A stretch of 64,000 nt of DNA from Burkholderia sp. (GCA_031253835.1 JAIRVP010000072.1:240896-304895), one strand, 5' to 3'. Positions 25,955-34,782 are shown, numbered from the stretch's first letter. Numbers and translations: made by a program. Notes: generated from the letters alone by a model not told the origin.

Positions 25955-28102
25955 CTAGCGCGACGCCACCGCCACCGCCGCCGCATTCTTCGGCTGCCCA
26001 TCCTGCATCTGCTGCGACGCCTGCCACCAGTACTTGCCGGCGCGCTGCTGCGGATCGCGGATCGCGAGATACGTCGTACTCCACAGCTGCGCCGCGTTGG
26101 CTTCGGTCGCATCCGCACTGCGCGTGCCGAATGCATCGGTCTGGTACTTGCCGTTCACATAGGACCATGTCCACATTTCCGACGTCCGCATGTCGCGTCC
26201 GTTCGAGATCACCTGCCAGATCGTCTGCCGCGCCTGCGTGAGCAGCGTGCGAGTGGTGGCCGACAGGTCCTGCCGTGCGAGCTGGCGATCGAGTCCGGCC
26301 ACCCACATCGCCTGCTGCCACGACCAGATCACCGTGCCGTGATACGCGGAACTCGTGAATTTCGGCCACAGCGCCTGGCTCGCGTACGCCGGGTTCGCGA
26401 TCAGCATCCCTGCATCGGTCACGAGCCCGGTCGGGAACGGCCGCGTGACGTCGGTGACGATCCGCTGGAGCTGGTCGTCCGGCGGCATGCCGAACAACAA
26501 CGCGAAGCCGCCGTCCGAATTCATCACCGGAATCGGGTTGCCCTGCTGATCGAGCGACAGCGCGTAGAACGCCAGCGGTGTGCCGGGCGCGGCACCGGCC
26601 GGCACGCCGGCGGCCGGCGCATAGGCCGACACGTCGGTGGCCGCCTGCGCGGCCGGCACGCTGACCTGGAACAGCGGCGGCGCCTGCGTCTCCCACGTGG
26701 CCGCTTCGTTCGCCGTGTTGGCGAGCGTCGCGCGCTGCCCGGCATCGAGGTACGGATCGAGCAGGCCGTGCGCGAGGAACGCGTTTGCCGCGCGCAGCGC
26801 GGCCGGTACGAGCACCGCGTTCACGTCGTACGGGTAGACGCCGCCGCCGAGGCCGTCGGTACTGTCGCGCCAGTTGCCGACGATTTCGCCGGGCCGCAGG
26901 TGGATCAGGTTCGCGACCGACGGCTGCTGCGCGAACGCCTGCGCGGTCGTCGCGACGTGCAGCAGGTTCACGACGAGCCGGCTGCCGTTGGTCTGCCCGT
27001 CGCTGCCGCGCTGCGCGAGATACGCAGACGCGCGCGCCTGGCCGCGCGTATCGTCGATCAGCCACGCGGCCGCGATCGGCGCGAGCAGGTAGTCGCTGTC
27101 GATCATCTTGTAGTCGTAGGTCGGCGTCGGATCGTTCGGCTTCCCGTTCTTCTGGTTGTCGACCAGCGCGAATTCGCCGATGCCTTCCTCGTGCGCGACC
27201 TTGCCATCGACCGACAGGCGGCTCAGCACCGACGACAGGCCAGCCTCGATCGCCGCGGGTTCGAGCACGGGCATCAGCATGCGGACCGAGATCAGCGTGT
27301 CGCGGCCAAAGTACGTGTCGTATTGCCACGAGCCGGCCAGCAGCTTGTCGTTGAAGCTCAGGAATTCGAGCACGTTCTGGCTTACCGGATCGGGGTTCAC
27401 GGACGGGGCGAACAGGTCGGCGCGCGTGATCGGCGACAGCGGCGTCTCGCCCGACAGCGCATCGATGTGCAGCTTCAGCGTGTGCGAGCCGGCCGGTGCG
27501 TTCAGCACGAGCTTGCCGCCGGCTGCCGGCGTGATGCTGCCGCCGTCGCGCAGCGTGATGCGCAGCGAATAGCCGGGCGCGCCGTCGATCCGGTCGCGTT
27601 GCCATTGCGCGGCGCTGCCCTGGACGGTCGGCGCGGTGATGATCTGCTGCGGAATCGTCGCACCGCCGTTGAAGTCGCGCAGGAAGCGCACGTTGCTGAG
27701 CACGCCCTGGCGGATCGTCAGCGTACCGGTGTCTACCGACACGTCGGCGCCGATGCCGTACAGCGGGCGGCCGTGCGCGTCGGGGGCCGACAGCGCGGAC
27801 GGCGGCGTGTCGAGGCTCCAGTTCACCGGTTGCGCGGTGTCGTCGAACCACAGCCCCGTACCGCTGTTGCCGGCGGGGAAGACGACGAGCAGGCGCGGCT
27901 TCGTCGACGAACGCACGAGCAGGTGCGCGGCGACCTTGTCCTGCCGGTAGAACGCGTTGATCTGGCCGCCGGTGTCCATGCGGAACGACAGGGCGGCGTT
28001 GTTCGACGGCGGGTTGTTCGACTGAACGTCGTCGTCGTTGCAGGCCGCGAGCAGGCTGGCGCAGACGAGCCCGAGACACAGCGACTTCGCAAGGCGATGC
28101 AT
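25955..28102 (-). CDS. Lipoprotein related to six-hairpin (alpha/alpha)6 glycosidases
   Basis: 715 aa. A lipoprotein signal ends at LLAAC (Cys21), so it is lipid-anchored and faces the periplasm or cell surface. An N-terminal beta-rich region (about 25-230) is followed by a helical part that resembles glycogen-debranching and related GH families: SWQYDTYFGRDTL, the acidic pair in VAHEEGIGEFAL, and a late tryptophan-rich VIWSWQQAMWVAGLDRQ. The match is by eye; the sugar and the exact family are not known. It is convergent with the GGDEF gene and has no polysaccharide genes next to it. Codon use is like that of core genes. Confidence 0.6.
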   Translation of the reverse strand: MHRLAKSLCLGLVCASLLAACNDDDVQSNNPPSNNAALSFRMDTGGQINAFYRQDKVAAHLLVRSSTKPRLLVVFPAGNSGTGLWFDDTAQPVNWSLDTPPSALSAPDAHGRPLYGIGADVSVDTGTLTIRQGVLSNVRFLRDFNGGATIPQQIITAPTVQGSAAQWQRDRIDGAPGYSLRITLRDGGSITPAAGGKLVLNAPAGSHTLKLHIDALSGETPLSPITRADLFAPSVNPDPVSQNVLEFLSFNDKLLAGSWQYDTYFGRDTLISVRMLMPVLEPAAIEAGLSSVLSRLSVDGKVAHEEGIGEFALVDNQKNGKPNDPTPTYDYKMIDSDYLLAPIAAAWLIDDTRGQARASAYLAQRGSDGQTNGSRLVVNLLHVATTAQAFAQQPSVANLIHLRPGEIVGNWRDSTDGLGGGVYPYDVNAVLVPAALRAANAFLAHGLLDPYLDAGQRATLANTANEAATWETQAPPLFQVSVPAAQAATDVSAYAPAAGVPAGAAPGTPLAFYALSLDQQGNPIPVMNSDGGFALLFGMPPDDQLQRIVTDVTRPFPTGLVTDAGMLIANPAYASQALWPKFTSSAYHGTVIWSWQQAMWVAGLDRQLARQDLSATTRTLLTQARQTIWQVISNGRDMRTSEMWTWSYVNGKYQTDAFGTRSADATEANAAQLWSTTYLAIRDPQQRAGKYWWQASQQMQDGQPKNAAAVAVASR

Positions 28103-28881
28103 GTAGATGTCCCTCCTGTTGAATGGCGATTTTTTATCTGGATGTTCGAATCAACGGATCTTTTGTCCGTTTTTCTACGTAATGCGGGCAATCAGTCGAA
28201 TGCCCGGGGTTGCGTGTGTGATGTGTTTCGCAGAAAGTGAATTGAGCGAGAGACAGGCGAATGACTGATTGATACCGAAAACTGAATTGACAGGAGGCAG
28301 GGAGATGCGTCCCGATACGGTACGGGGCAAGGCAATGGAATCGCCATTCGTTCGGGTGACCGGTGATTCGCGAGCGGCGGGAGAAAATCAAAAGCAAATC
28401 ATCTGACGATTCTAGGTTTTATAGAAAGGCAAAGTCAATAATGTTTCATTGATATTGTAAAATTTTATCGAAATGAATTTTAATTGTTAATTATTTTATC
28501 GGTAAAATATTCTATTAATCAGAAGTGGGAAGACGGAATTGCGACATCAGGCGGCAGATCAATTGGCAATACCGTTGCGTGTCGGCGATTGATGCCGCGC
28601 CGGCATGGAATTGTCGCGTTCGTGCCGGTGGCTGGCGGAGCGCGTCGGAACGACGGGAGTGGACGCCCCCCGCAGTCGACGTTCCCGTCACGCGCCGGAA
28701 CAGAGGAGATGTGGTCGAGCGTCGGGGAGGCTGTCGTCGAAAGCAATGCATTGCACATCGATGGCAACGTGCGACAGGTGCCGAGGGACAGTGTTGAGCC
28801 AGCGATGGTTCGACCGTCCTGATGCGACCGGGGCGAAGCGAAGTCGCGTTGAAGCGCTTCAATCGGCTTGTCAGCCTCGTA
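28103..28881. other. Gene-poor spacer with a very AT-rich core
   Basis: 779 bases without a supported gene. The part at 28391-28520 is very AT-rich; 28441-28500 has only 9 G or C in 60 bases, far below the rest of the window. It lies upstream of the glycosidase-like lipoprotein and could hold its promoter and an H-NS/MvaT-type silencing site. The part at 28560-28880 has open frames on both strands but none with a ribosome site or recognisable domain. Confidence 0.7.
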
Positions 28882-29247
28882 TCAGTCGATGTCCTGTTCG
28901 TCCGACGCATCCTTCACGAGAAATGCATCGCGTTGTTCCGCCCATTTCAGCATCTCGTCCAAAGCAGGACACAGAGCCTGCCCCCAATCCGTCAAGCGGT
29001 ATTCGACTTTTGGCGGAACCTGCGGATACAGCTTCCGCGAAACGATCCCGTCGGCTTCCAGTTGCCGTAGTTGCTGAGCCAGCATCTTTTGGGAGATGCC
29101 CGGAATCAATTTTTCCAAATCCGAATATCGTTGAATTTTTCCGTCGAAAAGATGGAAAAGGATGATCAATTTCCAGCGACCTTCCAGCAATTGAATGACT
29201 TGCTCGACGCCCAGCGCAGCGGTATCCGGCGTGTATGTCTTTCTCAT
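28882..29247 (-). CDS. HxlR-family winged-helix transcriptional regulator
   Basis: 121 aa, a whole HxlR protein. The helix-turn-helix region runs from VIQLLEGRWKLIILFHL through RYSDLEKLIPGISQKMLAQQL to the wing YPQVPPKVEYRLTDWG. HxlR regulators often sense electrophiles or quinones and control a divergent gene. There is no conserved cysteine near the N terminus; the only Cys is in ALCPALDEML. It is divergent from the NTF2-like gene with 47 bases between starts, which contain an 11-bp palindrome. It lies in the accessory patch. Confidence 0.9.
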   Translation of the reverse strand: MRKTYTPDTAALGVEQVIQLLEGRWKLIILFHLFDGKIQRYSDLEKLIPGISQKMLAQQLRQLEADGIVSRKLYPQVPPKVEYRLTDWGQALCPALDEMLKWAEQRDAFLVKDASDEQDID

Positions 29248-29252
29248 GACTC

Positions 29253-29263
29253 AGTAACTTACT
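29253..29263. promoter_or_regulatory. Palindrome AGTAACTTACT, probable HxlR operator
   Basis: A perfect 11-bp palindrome centred on C29258, 5 bases upstream of the HxlR start codon and within the 47-base gap to the divergent NTF2-like gene. The position suits autoregulation and control of the neighbour. The assignment to HxlR is inferred from position and symmetry only. Confidence 0.45.
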
Positions 29264-29294
29264 TTTTGGTGCGTTCTTGTGGAATGGTTAGTCT

Positions 29295-29666
29295 ATGACG
29301 AAAATACGCGTCAGCAAAGCCGATAGCGAGAATGCAAACATGACCCTTTCACTCCCTGATTCAATCCGTGTCTATTTCGAATTCAGCAATGGTGCCGATA
29401 CGGCCCGGATCGCTGATTGCTTCACGCAGGAAGCGGTCGTCGTTGACGAAGGCCGGACCTACCGAGGATACGACGCCATCCAGTCGTGGAAGCGCGAGTC
29501 GCGGAAGACCTTCGCGTTCACGGTCGAACCTGTCAGCGTTTCCAGAGACGGCAATCGACTGACGGTGACGGCCAATGTTGCCGGCAACTTCCCTGGCAGC
29601 CCGGTGCAACTCGATCATGTGTTCGATCTGGCGCTCGGCAAGATCGAGTCGCTGGAGATCAAATGA
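29295..29666 (+). CDS. NTF2-like / SnoaL-like small protein
   Basis: 123 aa. The part after residue 16 has the pattern of the NTF2-like cone fold: YFEFSNGADTARIADCFTQEAVVVDEGRTY followed by RGYDAIQSW and an alternating beta region ending in LDHVFDLALGKIESLEI. Many such proteins are isomerases, hydrolases or ligand binders; function is not predictable. The start is either 29295 or the internal ATG at 29340, which begins closer to the domain. It is divergent from the HxlR gene and is its likely target. Confidence 0.75.
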   Translation: MTKIRVSKADSENANMTLSLPDSIRVYFEFSNGADTARIADCFTQEAVVVDEGRTYRGYDAIQSWKRESRKTFAFTVEPVSVSRDGNRLTVTANVAGNFPGSPVQLDHVFDLALGKIESLEIK

Positions 29667-29681
29667 GGTCCATGACTTTGG

Positions 29682-29891
29682 AATTGCCGGGCAACCCTCA
29701 CCGACATTCAGCGGGCCGCCCGGTTCTACTACCTGCAAAAAAGTTGCTTTGGGACAAAGCTGGAAGGGCAGTCATTCGGCACGACGACGACAACGCCGAC
29801 CGGGCGGAATCTGTTGCGCATTGAGGAGGAGTCGTCGGCGGCACACCTTCGGCTTGCCACACGTTCGAGGCGAATGCTGCGATCTCCTTAA
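29682..29891 (+). pseudogene. Fragment of a phage-type DNA adenine methylase (Dam, D12 class)
   Basis: In the frame from 29697, about 54 residues read like the middle of phage Dam proteins: LTDIQRAARFYYLQKSCFG, then KLEGQSFGT, then NLLRIEEE and AAHLRLA (to 29858). No start codon, N-terminal motif or DPPY catalytic motif is present, and the frame stops at 29889. So it is a remnant of a gene that was once about 270 aa long. It begins directly after the NTF2-like gene, which may mark the joint. Family assignment is by memory of the conserved ARFYYLQ..FG block. Confidence 0.6.
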
Positions 29892-30534
29892 TCATCTCGA
29901 TTCGACAGGCGAAAGTGAGTCGGGTGTTCATACAGCAGGCTCCCTGGAAGCGTGGATATTTGGCAACTTCCGATTTTTTGTCATTTATTCCGGCTTGACC
30001 CAAGAGACGATCACTCGATTGACATGCATGCAGCACCGGTGTTGCACGTCAGAATCATTTTTCGGTGACGTACCGGCACACTCGCCGAGCTCCAATCAAG
30101 GCAATTGGCGAGCGCGGAGCCGTGTGATGCAGCGCCAAGTATCCTCACGTCGTCCATCACGACGCTTTTCGCCGATTTCGTCGCGTTGACCACCCGTACG
30201 TTGTATCGACGCTGCAACGTTTTTGTCAGGACTCGCCCGTGCCTGATGCTCGACATCGCGGAGCGCTGTCCCGGCAGGGCGGTTGCGAGACTGGCACGTT
30301 GTTCGCTTCATCCGTTGTGGTGGGAGCGAAAGTCGCTGCCTGTTCACGACCGTCCGACGATTCGACACGCATGCGTCTCGGGAGTGCGTTCGAAACGTGG
30401 CGCGTTCGCTCTCCACCACCATCCGATGGCATCACACGGACCGGACGTCGCGCGCCCGATCGCAATGGGCGTAACGCGCCGGCAGCCACGTGCTGGGCCT
30501 CCGCGATCATCCCACCTCCGATGGGGAGAGCAAA
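29892..30534. other. Spacer without a supported gene
   Basis: 643 bases between the methylase fragment and the exported deacetylase-fold gene. Open frames exist on both strands (for example 30011-30256 minus) but none has a ribosome site, a known domain or a consistent codon bias. Composition is lower in GC than core genes. It is probably decayed island DNA plus the promoter of the next gene, whose ribosome site GGGGAGAG lies at about 30522. Confidence 0.6.
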
Positions 30535-32646
30535 ATGTTGGCCAAGTCAATTCGGACCCTACGAGGGTTTCTGATCGTCTTCTCCGTTTGCCTGATGACG
30601 CTCGCACCGGGGCGGGCGAGTGCAATGTCCAACCAGTTGCTGTTGCTGCTGCCGGACAACTTCACGCTGCCAGATCCGCGTGTGTCTGCGTGGCTCGATT
30701 CCGCGGCAGAGGAGGGGTTGCAAATCTCGCTCATCAGCGACACGCAGTTCAAGCAGGGTGGCACGTCGCTGCAGCAGTACCAGGGGCTCATCCTGCCGGA
30801 CCAGGTGCACACGGTCGCTGACGATACGCTTGTGACTGCTATCCAGAACTACGCGCTGAACGGCGGGCGTGTGATGCTCGTCTACGATTTCGGTGTACTG
30901 AACGCGACTGGTTTCTATCCGGCGGGGCAATCGCGATTCAGTTCGATGGCCGGCGTGAACTACGTGCTCTACGATACGCTCGGCGGGAGCATGATCGGCC
31001 TTGGTCCAGTGACCGGGATGGGAAGCACGTTGCGCGCGCTGCAGATTCCGCCTGGGAAGTCGATGACATGGGGCGGCTCGACGACGACCGCAACGGCGTT
31101 TGCGGCAACCATGCCGCCTTCGCCGACCGACGCGACGACGAATCAGCCGCTTTTCCTGCAGCCGAGCACGTCGAATCCGGGCGGACTTGCCGGCTACAAC
31201 CATCAGGCGTATTTCACATACAAAATGAATAACGGGCGCACGACCGGCGTGCCGCTGCATCTCGGGCGCGTGTCGACGGGCGGCAAGGTCAAATCCGGAT
31301 CGTATTCTCCAACATCGACGACGGTGACCGGCGCGACATCGCTCGTGACTGCCTCGCCATCCGCGACAACCGACGTGCTCGAAGGAATCTCGGGCTACGT
31401 ATACGGCTTCCTTACCTATCCGAGCTACGTCACGCAAGGCACGTATGCCGGCACGACGCTGCTGACGTCGCCCAACTTCGGTCTCGTCGCGGGCTATCAG
31501 GCGTACGGAAACGGTGGCGTGATGTTCGTCAACCTGCCGCTCGCGTATCTCGATGGACAAACCGACAGCATGCCGATTCACGGCTTCCTGCGTTACTTCA
31601 CGACGAACATCCTGTCGATGCCGCACCTGTCGCTGCAGCCGCGAGCCCAGGCCGGGATGGTCCTGAACTGGCACTTCTGCGCGGAAGACCAGATCCAGCC
31701 GGCGCAGTACCTGAAGAACTTCGGCGTCTGGAACAGCGGTCCGTACTCGATCGTGATGACCGCCGGCCCGGACGACGTGACGATCGGCGACGGGCTCGGG
31801 ATCAACCTGACGAACAATACGCAGGCGAAGCAACTGGTCGCGTTCCTGCTCAAGCGCGGGCACAAGGTCGGCAGCCACGGCGGCTGGGCCCACGACTACT
31901 GGGGGGCGAACGCCAGCGAAACGAACGCGAGCACGTTCACGCAATATCTGGTGCTGAACCACAATGCGGTCCAGTCGGTGACGGGCAAGCCGGACGTCGA
32001 GTGGGCTGCGCCGGAGGGCAATACGCCGACGTGGGCGGTGAACTGGCTCGAATCGAACGGCTACTCCGGCTACTACTTCACCGGCCATACCGGCAATGCG
32101 CAAACGCGTGCGTATCGCAACGGTTCGCTGCTGAATCCGGGCATCTGGGCGTTTCCGGTGATGCCGTTCGGCAAGTACGCGACGTTCGAAGAGTTCCAGG
32201 AATTCGCGGTGCCGACGACAGATGTCCAGAACTGGTATTTGTCGCTGATGAATTTCGTCGTCGCGAACCGCACGAGCCGGCTGATCTACATGCACCCGTT
32301 GGGCGCGTCGTGGTATCCGAACGTCGTGACGACGCTGCTCAGCTACGCCGCGACACTCGCGACGACCGGCCAATTCAAATGGTTCACGATGGATCAGCTC
32401 ACGCAGTTCGACCGGCGCCGTCTGCTCGTGAACTGGACGGCGACCGATACCGGCGCCAGCTGGACGTTCAGCGCGACGCAGCCGACGAATCTGCAGGACA
32501 TGACGTGGCTGTTGCCGAAGAGCACGTACCAGTTGCCGAGCGTGAAAAGCGGGAGCGCGACGGTCGTGGGCACCGATCCGGTCAACTGGCTGGTCATCGC
32601 GGGCTCGGGCAAGTCGCTGTCGTTCACGAGCGCGAAGGTGCACTGA
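30535..32646 (+). CDS. Exported protein with a polysaccharide-deacetylase-like domain
   Basis: 703 aa. A signal peptide covers about residues 1-30 (GFLIVFSVCLMTLAPGRASA). The first third resembles a glutamine-amidotransferase-like fold with no visible catalytic triad (NQLLLLLPDNF, ALNGGRVMLVYDFG). The central part (about 370-600) reads like a deacetylase/glycosidase beta-alpha barrel: MVLNWHFCAEDQ, the HKVGSHGGWAHD block that matches the H-xxx-S/T-H metal motif, and WAAPEGNTP. A beta-sandwich-like C terminus follows. Substrate is unknown. The gene is 33 bases upstream of an S53 peptidase gene, and the two are probably an operon. Confidence 0.6.
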   Translation: MLAKSIRTLRGFLIVFSVCLMTLAPGRASAMSNQLLLLLPDNFTLPDPRVSAWLDSAAEEGLQISLISDTQFKQGGTSLQQYQGLILPDQVHTVADDTLVTAIQNYALNGGRVMLVYDFGVLNATGFYPAGQSRFSSMAGVNYVLYDTLGGSMIGLGPVTGMGSTLRALQIPPGKSMTWGGSTTTATAFAATMPPSPTDATTNQPLFLQPSTSNPGGLAGYNHQAYFTYKMNNGRTTGVPLHLGRVSTGGKVKSGSYSPTSTTVTGATSLVTASPSATTDVLEGISGYVYGFLTYPSYVTQGTYAGTTLLTSPNFGLVAGYQAYGNGGVMFVNLPLAYLDGQTDSMPIHGFLRYFTTNILSMPHLSLQPRAQAGMVLNWHFCAEDQIQPAQYLKNFGVWNSGPYSIVMTAGPDDVTIGDGLGINLTNNTQAKQLVAFLLKRGHKVGSHGGWAHDYWGANASETNASTFTQYLVLNHNAVQSVTGKPDVEWAAPEGNTPTWAVNWLESNGYSGYYFTGHTGNAQTRAYRNGSLLNPGIWAFPVMPFGKYATFEEFQEFAVPTTDVQNWYLSLMNFVVANRTSRLIYMHPLGASWYPNVVTTLLSYAATLATTGQFKWFTMDQLTQFDRRRLLVNWTATDTGASWTFSATQPTNLQDMTWLLPKSTYQLPSVKSGSATVVGTDPVNWLVIAGSGKSLSFTSAKVH

Positions 32647-32679
32647 CGCGCGTCGACCCCTTTGCCAACGGAAAACACC

Positions 32680-33915
32680 ATGAAGCAAGCTTCGTTTGCG
32701 CGTGCGCTGCGCATGCTGGCCGTATCGGCGAGCGTCGCGCTCATGTTCGGCGTGACGTTCGCACAGTCCGCGCCGCGAGCGCCGCATGGATTTGCGCGGC
32801 CGCCGCTCCATCTGCACGGAGCCGCGAAGCAGACCCCGGTCGGCGTGTCGCCGCAGCAGATCCGTCGATTCTACGGGTTCGATCAATTGCCGGCGCGCGG
32901 CTACGGTGGCGACGATCAGGTCATCGCGATCGTCGATGCGTACGACAATCCGAACGTCGAAGCAGATCTGCGATTGTTCAGCAGAACGTTCGGCCTGTCG
33001 CCATGCGCGTCCCCGCGCTGCTTCACGAAGGTGTACGCGACCGCGGACAAGCGTCCGCCGCCGCCCGACGCATTGTGGGCGCTCGAGAGTTCGATGGACG
33101 TGCAGTGGGCGCACGCGATCGCGCCCAATGCGCGGATCGTGCTGGTCGAAGCCGCATCGAGTTCGCTCGATGACCTGATGAGCGCGATCGCGCTCGCGAC
33201 GAGTCCTGCACCGGGCGGGGTCGGCGCGAAGGTCGTGTCGATCAGCTGGGGGAGCGCCGAATTCCTGGCCGAAACGCAATTCGACGGGCAGTTCGCCAGC
33301 GCGAACGGTGTGTCGTTCGTCGCTGCGTCCGGCGACGGCGGCAACGGGGTCGACTACCCGGCCGCGTCGCCGTATGTGCTGAGCGTCGGCGGCACGTCGA
33401 TCGCGACCGATGCGAGCGGCGCATATGCGGGTGAAACGGCGTGGGCCGGCAGCGGCGGCGGACAGAGCGCCGTCGAGACGGAGCCGACGTATCAGTCGAA
33501 CTTCGGAGTGCCGTCGGATAGCCTCGGGCTGCGCGGCGTACCCGACGTTGCCTATGATGCCGACCCGGCGTCCGGCTTCGCGGTCTACGATTCATACGGT
33601 TATGCGGGGCAGAGCGGCTGGTTCGTCGTCGGCGGCACAAGCGCAGGCGCACCACAATGGTCCGCGTTGATTGCGATCGCGAACAGCTTGCGCATCGCGC
33701 GCGGCAAGACGACGCTGAACGCGGTGGGCGCGATCCAAACCGTGCTGTACGGGCTCGCATCGAGCGCCTACGCGTCGAACTTCCGCGACATTGTCAGCGG
33801 TTCGAACGGCGCGTGCGGCACGCTTTGCAATGCGATGGTCGGATACGACTACGTGACCGGCCTCGGGCGTCCGATGGCCGCCAATCTCGTCCAGGCGCTG
33901 ATTGCCGCGCCTTGA
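32680..33915 (+). CDS. Exported S53 (sedolisin-family) serine-carboxyl peptidase
   Basis: 411 aa. A signal peptide covers about residues 1-29. The catalytic set of sedolisins is complete: Glu136 and Asp140 in ALESSMD, Asp219 in AASGDGG, and the nucleophile Ser321 in GGTSAGAPQ. The calcium site is suggested by Asp370 (NFRDIVSG) and Asp390 (GYDYVTGLG). Sedolisins are acid-active endopeptidases. Typical members carry a propeptide of about 180-200 residues; here only about 25 residues separate the signal peptide from the mature-like domain. It follows the deacetylase-like gene by 33 bases. The ATG at 32680 begins a proper signal sequence. Confidence 0.88.
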   Translation: MKQASFARALRMLAVSASVALMFGVTFAQSAPRAPHGFARPPLHLHGAAKQTPVGVSPQQIRRFYGFDQLPARGYGGDDQVIAIVDAYDNPNVEADLRLFSRTFGLSPCASPRCFTKVYATADKRPPPPDALWALESSMDVQWAHAIAPNARIVLVEAASSSLDDLMSAIALATSPAPGGVGAKVVSISWGSAEFLAETQFDGQFASANGVSFVAASGDGGNGVDYPAASPYVLSVGGTSIATDASGAYAGETAWAGSGGGQSAVETEPTYQSNFGVPSDSLGLRGVPDVAYDADPASGFAVYDSYGYAGQSGWFVVGGTSAGAPQWSALIAIANSLRIARGKTTLNAVGAIQTVLYGLASSAYASNFRDIVSGSNGACGTLCNAMVGYDYVTGLGRPMAANLVQALIAAP

Positions 33916-34269
33916 CACGGGTATGCGCGACGAATGAGCTACGGTGCGCGTCATGGCGAAATCGCGTCGCTACGGGGCCGGCGTGTATCGAGCGTACAAC
34001 GTTTATCGGTCGTTCTCCGAGTGCAGGACGGGCATCACGTTCGGTCCGGATTGATCAATTCCGCCCGATTCTCCAGTTCGTGTTCTGCTCAATGGTCTGC
34101 AAACTTTCTTGATGTCGCTTCGGATGGGGCTGGCCGGGTGGGAAGCGCGATTACATCGCGGTCGCGCGTGACGTCGGTACTGTGAATCGGCAGCTGCGAT
34201 CGCCTCGGTTTTTCCGTGCGTGCATTCCCCATTTGTCGTTACGGGTTGCTTTGCGAGAGGAGAGGGGCC
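33916..34269. other. Spacer without a supported gene
   Basis: 354 bases between the S53 peptidase and the lipocalin-like gene. I see no RNA gene or clear terminator. The last 20 bases hold a purine-rich ribosome site for the GTG start at 34270. Confidence 0.6.
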
Positions 34270-34782
34270 GTGAATCACATCCGCATCGTCACCACCGCTT
34301 CGCGATGGGTGCTTCTGGGATTCACGCTTCAATCGGGCATTGCGCTGGGCCAACAGTCACTGGACCAGCAACTGGCCGGCGCTTGGACGTATGTCTCGGT
34401 CGACACTGTCCGCCCGGATGGCAGCCGCACCCCCATGTACGGACCCGATCCGCGCGGTCTTGTGATCTTTGACGGCCATGGTCACTACGCGCTGGTGAAT
34501 TCGCGCGGCGACTTGCCGAAGTATGTATCCAACGATCGAACGAAGGGCAGTGCAGAGGAATATCGCGCCGTGGGACAAGGTTCGATTGCCCACTTTGGGA
34601 CGTACGTCGTCAACGAAGCAGACAAAACCATCACCTTTCGCATCGATACGAGCACATTCCCGAACTGGAACGGGATCGAACAGCGCAGGCCGTTTGTCCT
34701 GTCGGGAGACGAACTCAGGTGGACCACGCCTGCAGCCTCCGGGGGAGGCTCGGGCGAGGTCGTGCTCAGGCGAGCCAAATGA
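34270..34782 (+). CDS. Exported lipocalin-like-domain protein (GTG start)
   Basis: 170 aa from a GTG codon. A strong purine-rich ribosome site (GAGAGGAGAGGGG, about 34255-34267) sits just before it and decides this start over the ATG at 34216. A signal peptide is likely (WVLLGFTLQSGIALGQQ). The rest matches the small lipocalin-like family: LAGAWTYVSVDTV, GPDPRGLVIFDGHGHYALV, FGTYVVNEADKTITFRID, and a last strand before ELRWTTP. Members bind small hydrophobic ligands or have no known role. It lies in the accessory patch, between the peptidase and the integrase pseudogene. Confidence 0.7.
   Translation: MNHIRIVTTASRWVLLGFTLQSGIALGQQSLDQQLAGAWTYVSVDTVRPDGSRTPMYGPDPRGLVIFDGHGHYALVNSRGDLPKYVSNDRTKGSAEEYRAVGQGSIAHFGTYVVNEADKTITFRIDTSTFPNWNGIEQRRPFVLSGDELRWTTPAASGGGSGEVVLRRAK

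Noticed and set aside
28605..29165. Plus-strand frame containing CDRC, possible small zinc protein
   Set aside because: It overlaps the HxlR gene, has no ribosome site, and only one CxxC pair is present.
30011..30256. 81-aa minus-strand frame in the island spacer
   Set aside because: No family, no ribosome site; probably decayed DNA.
30559..33279. 906-aa open frame on the minus strand
   Set aside because: It is antisense to two well-supported exported proteins, and has no signal, domain or start context.
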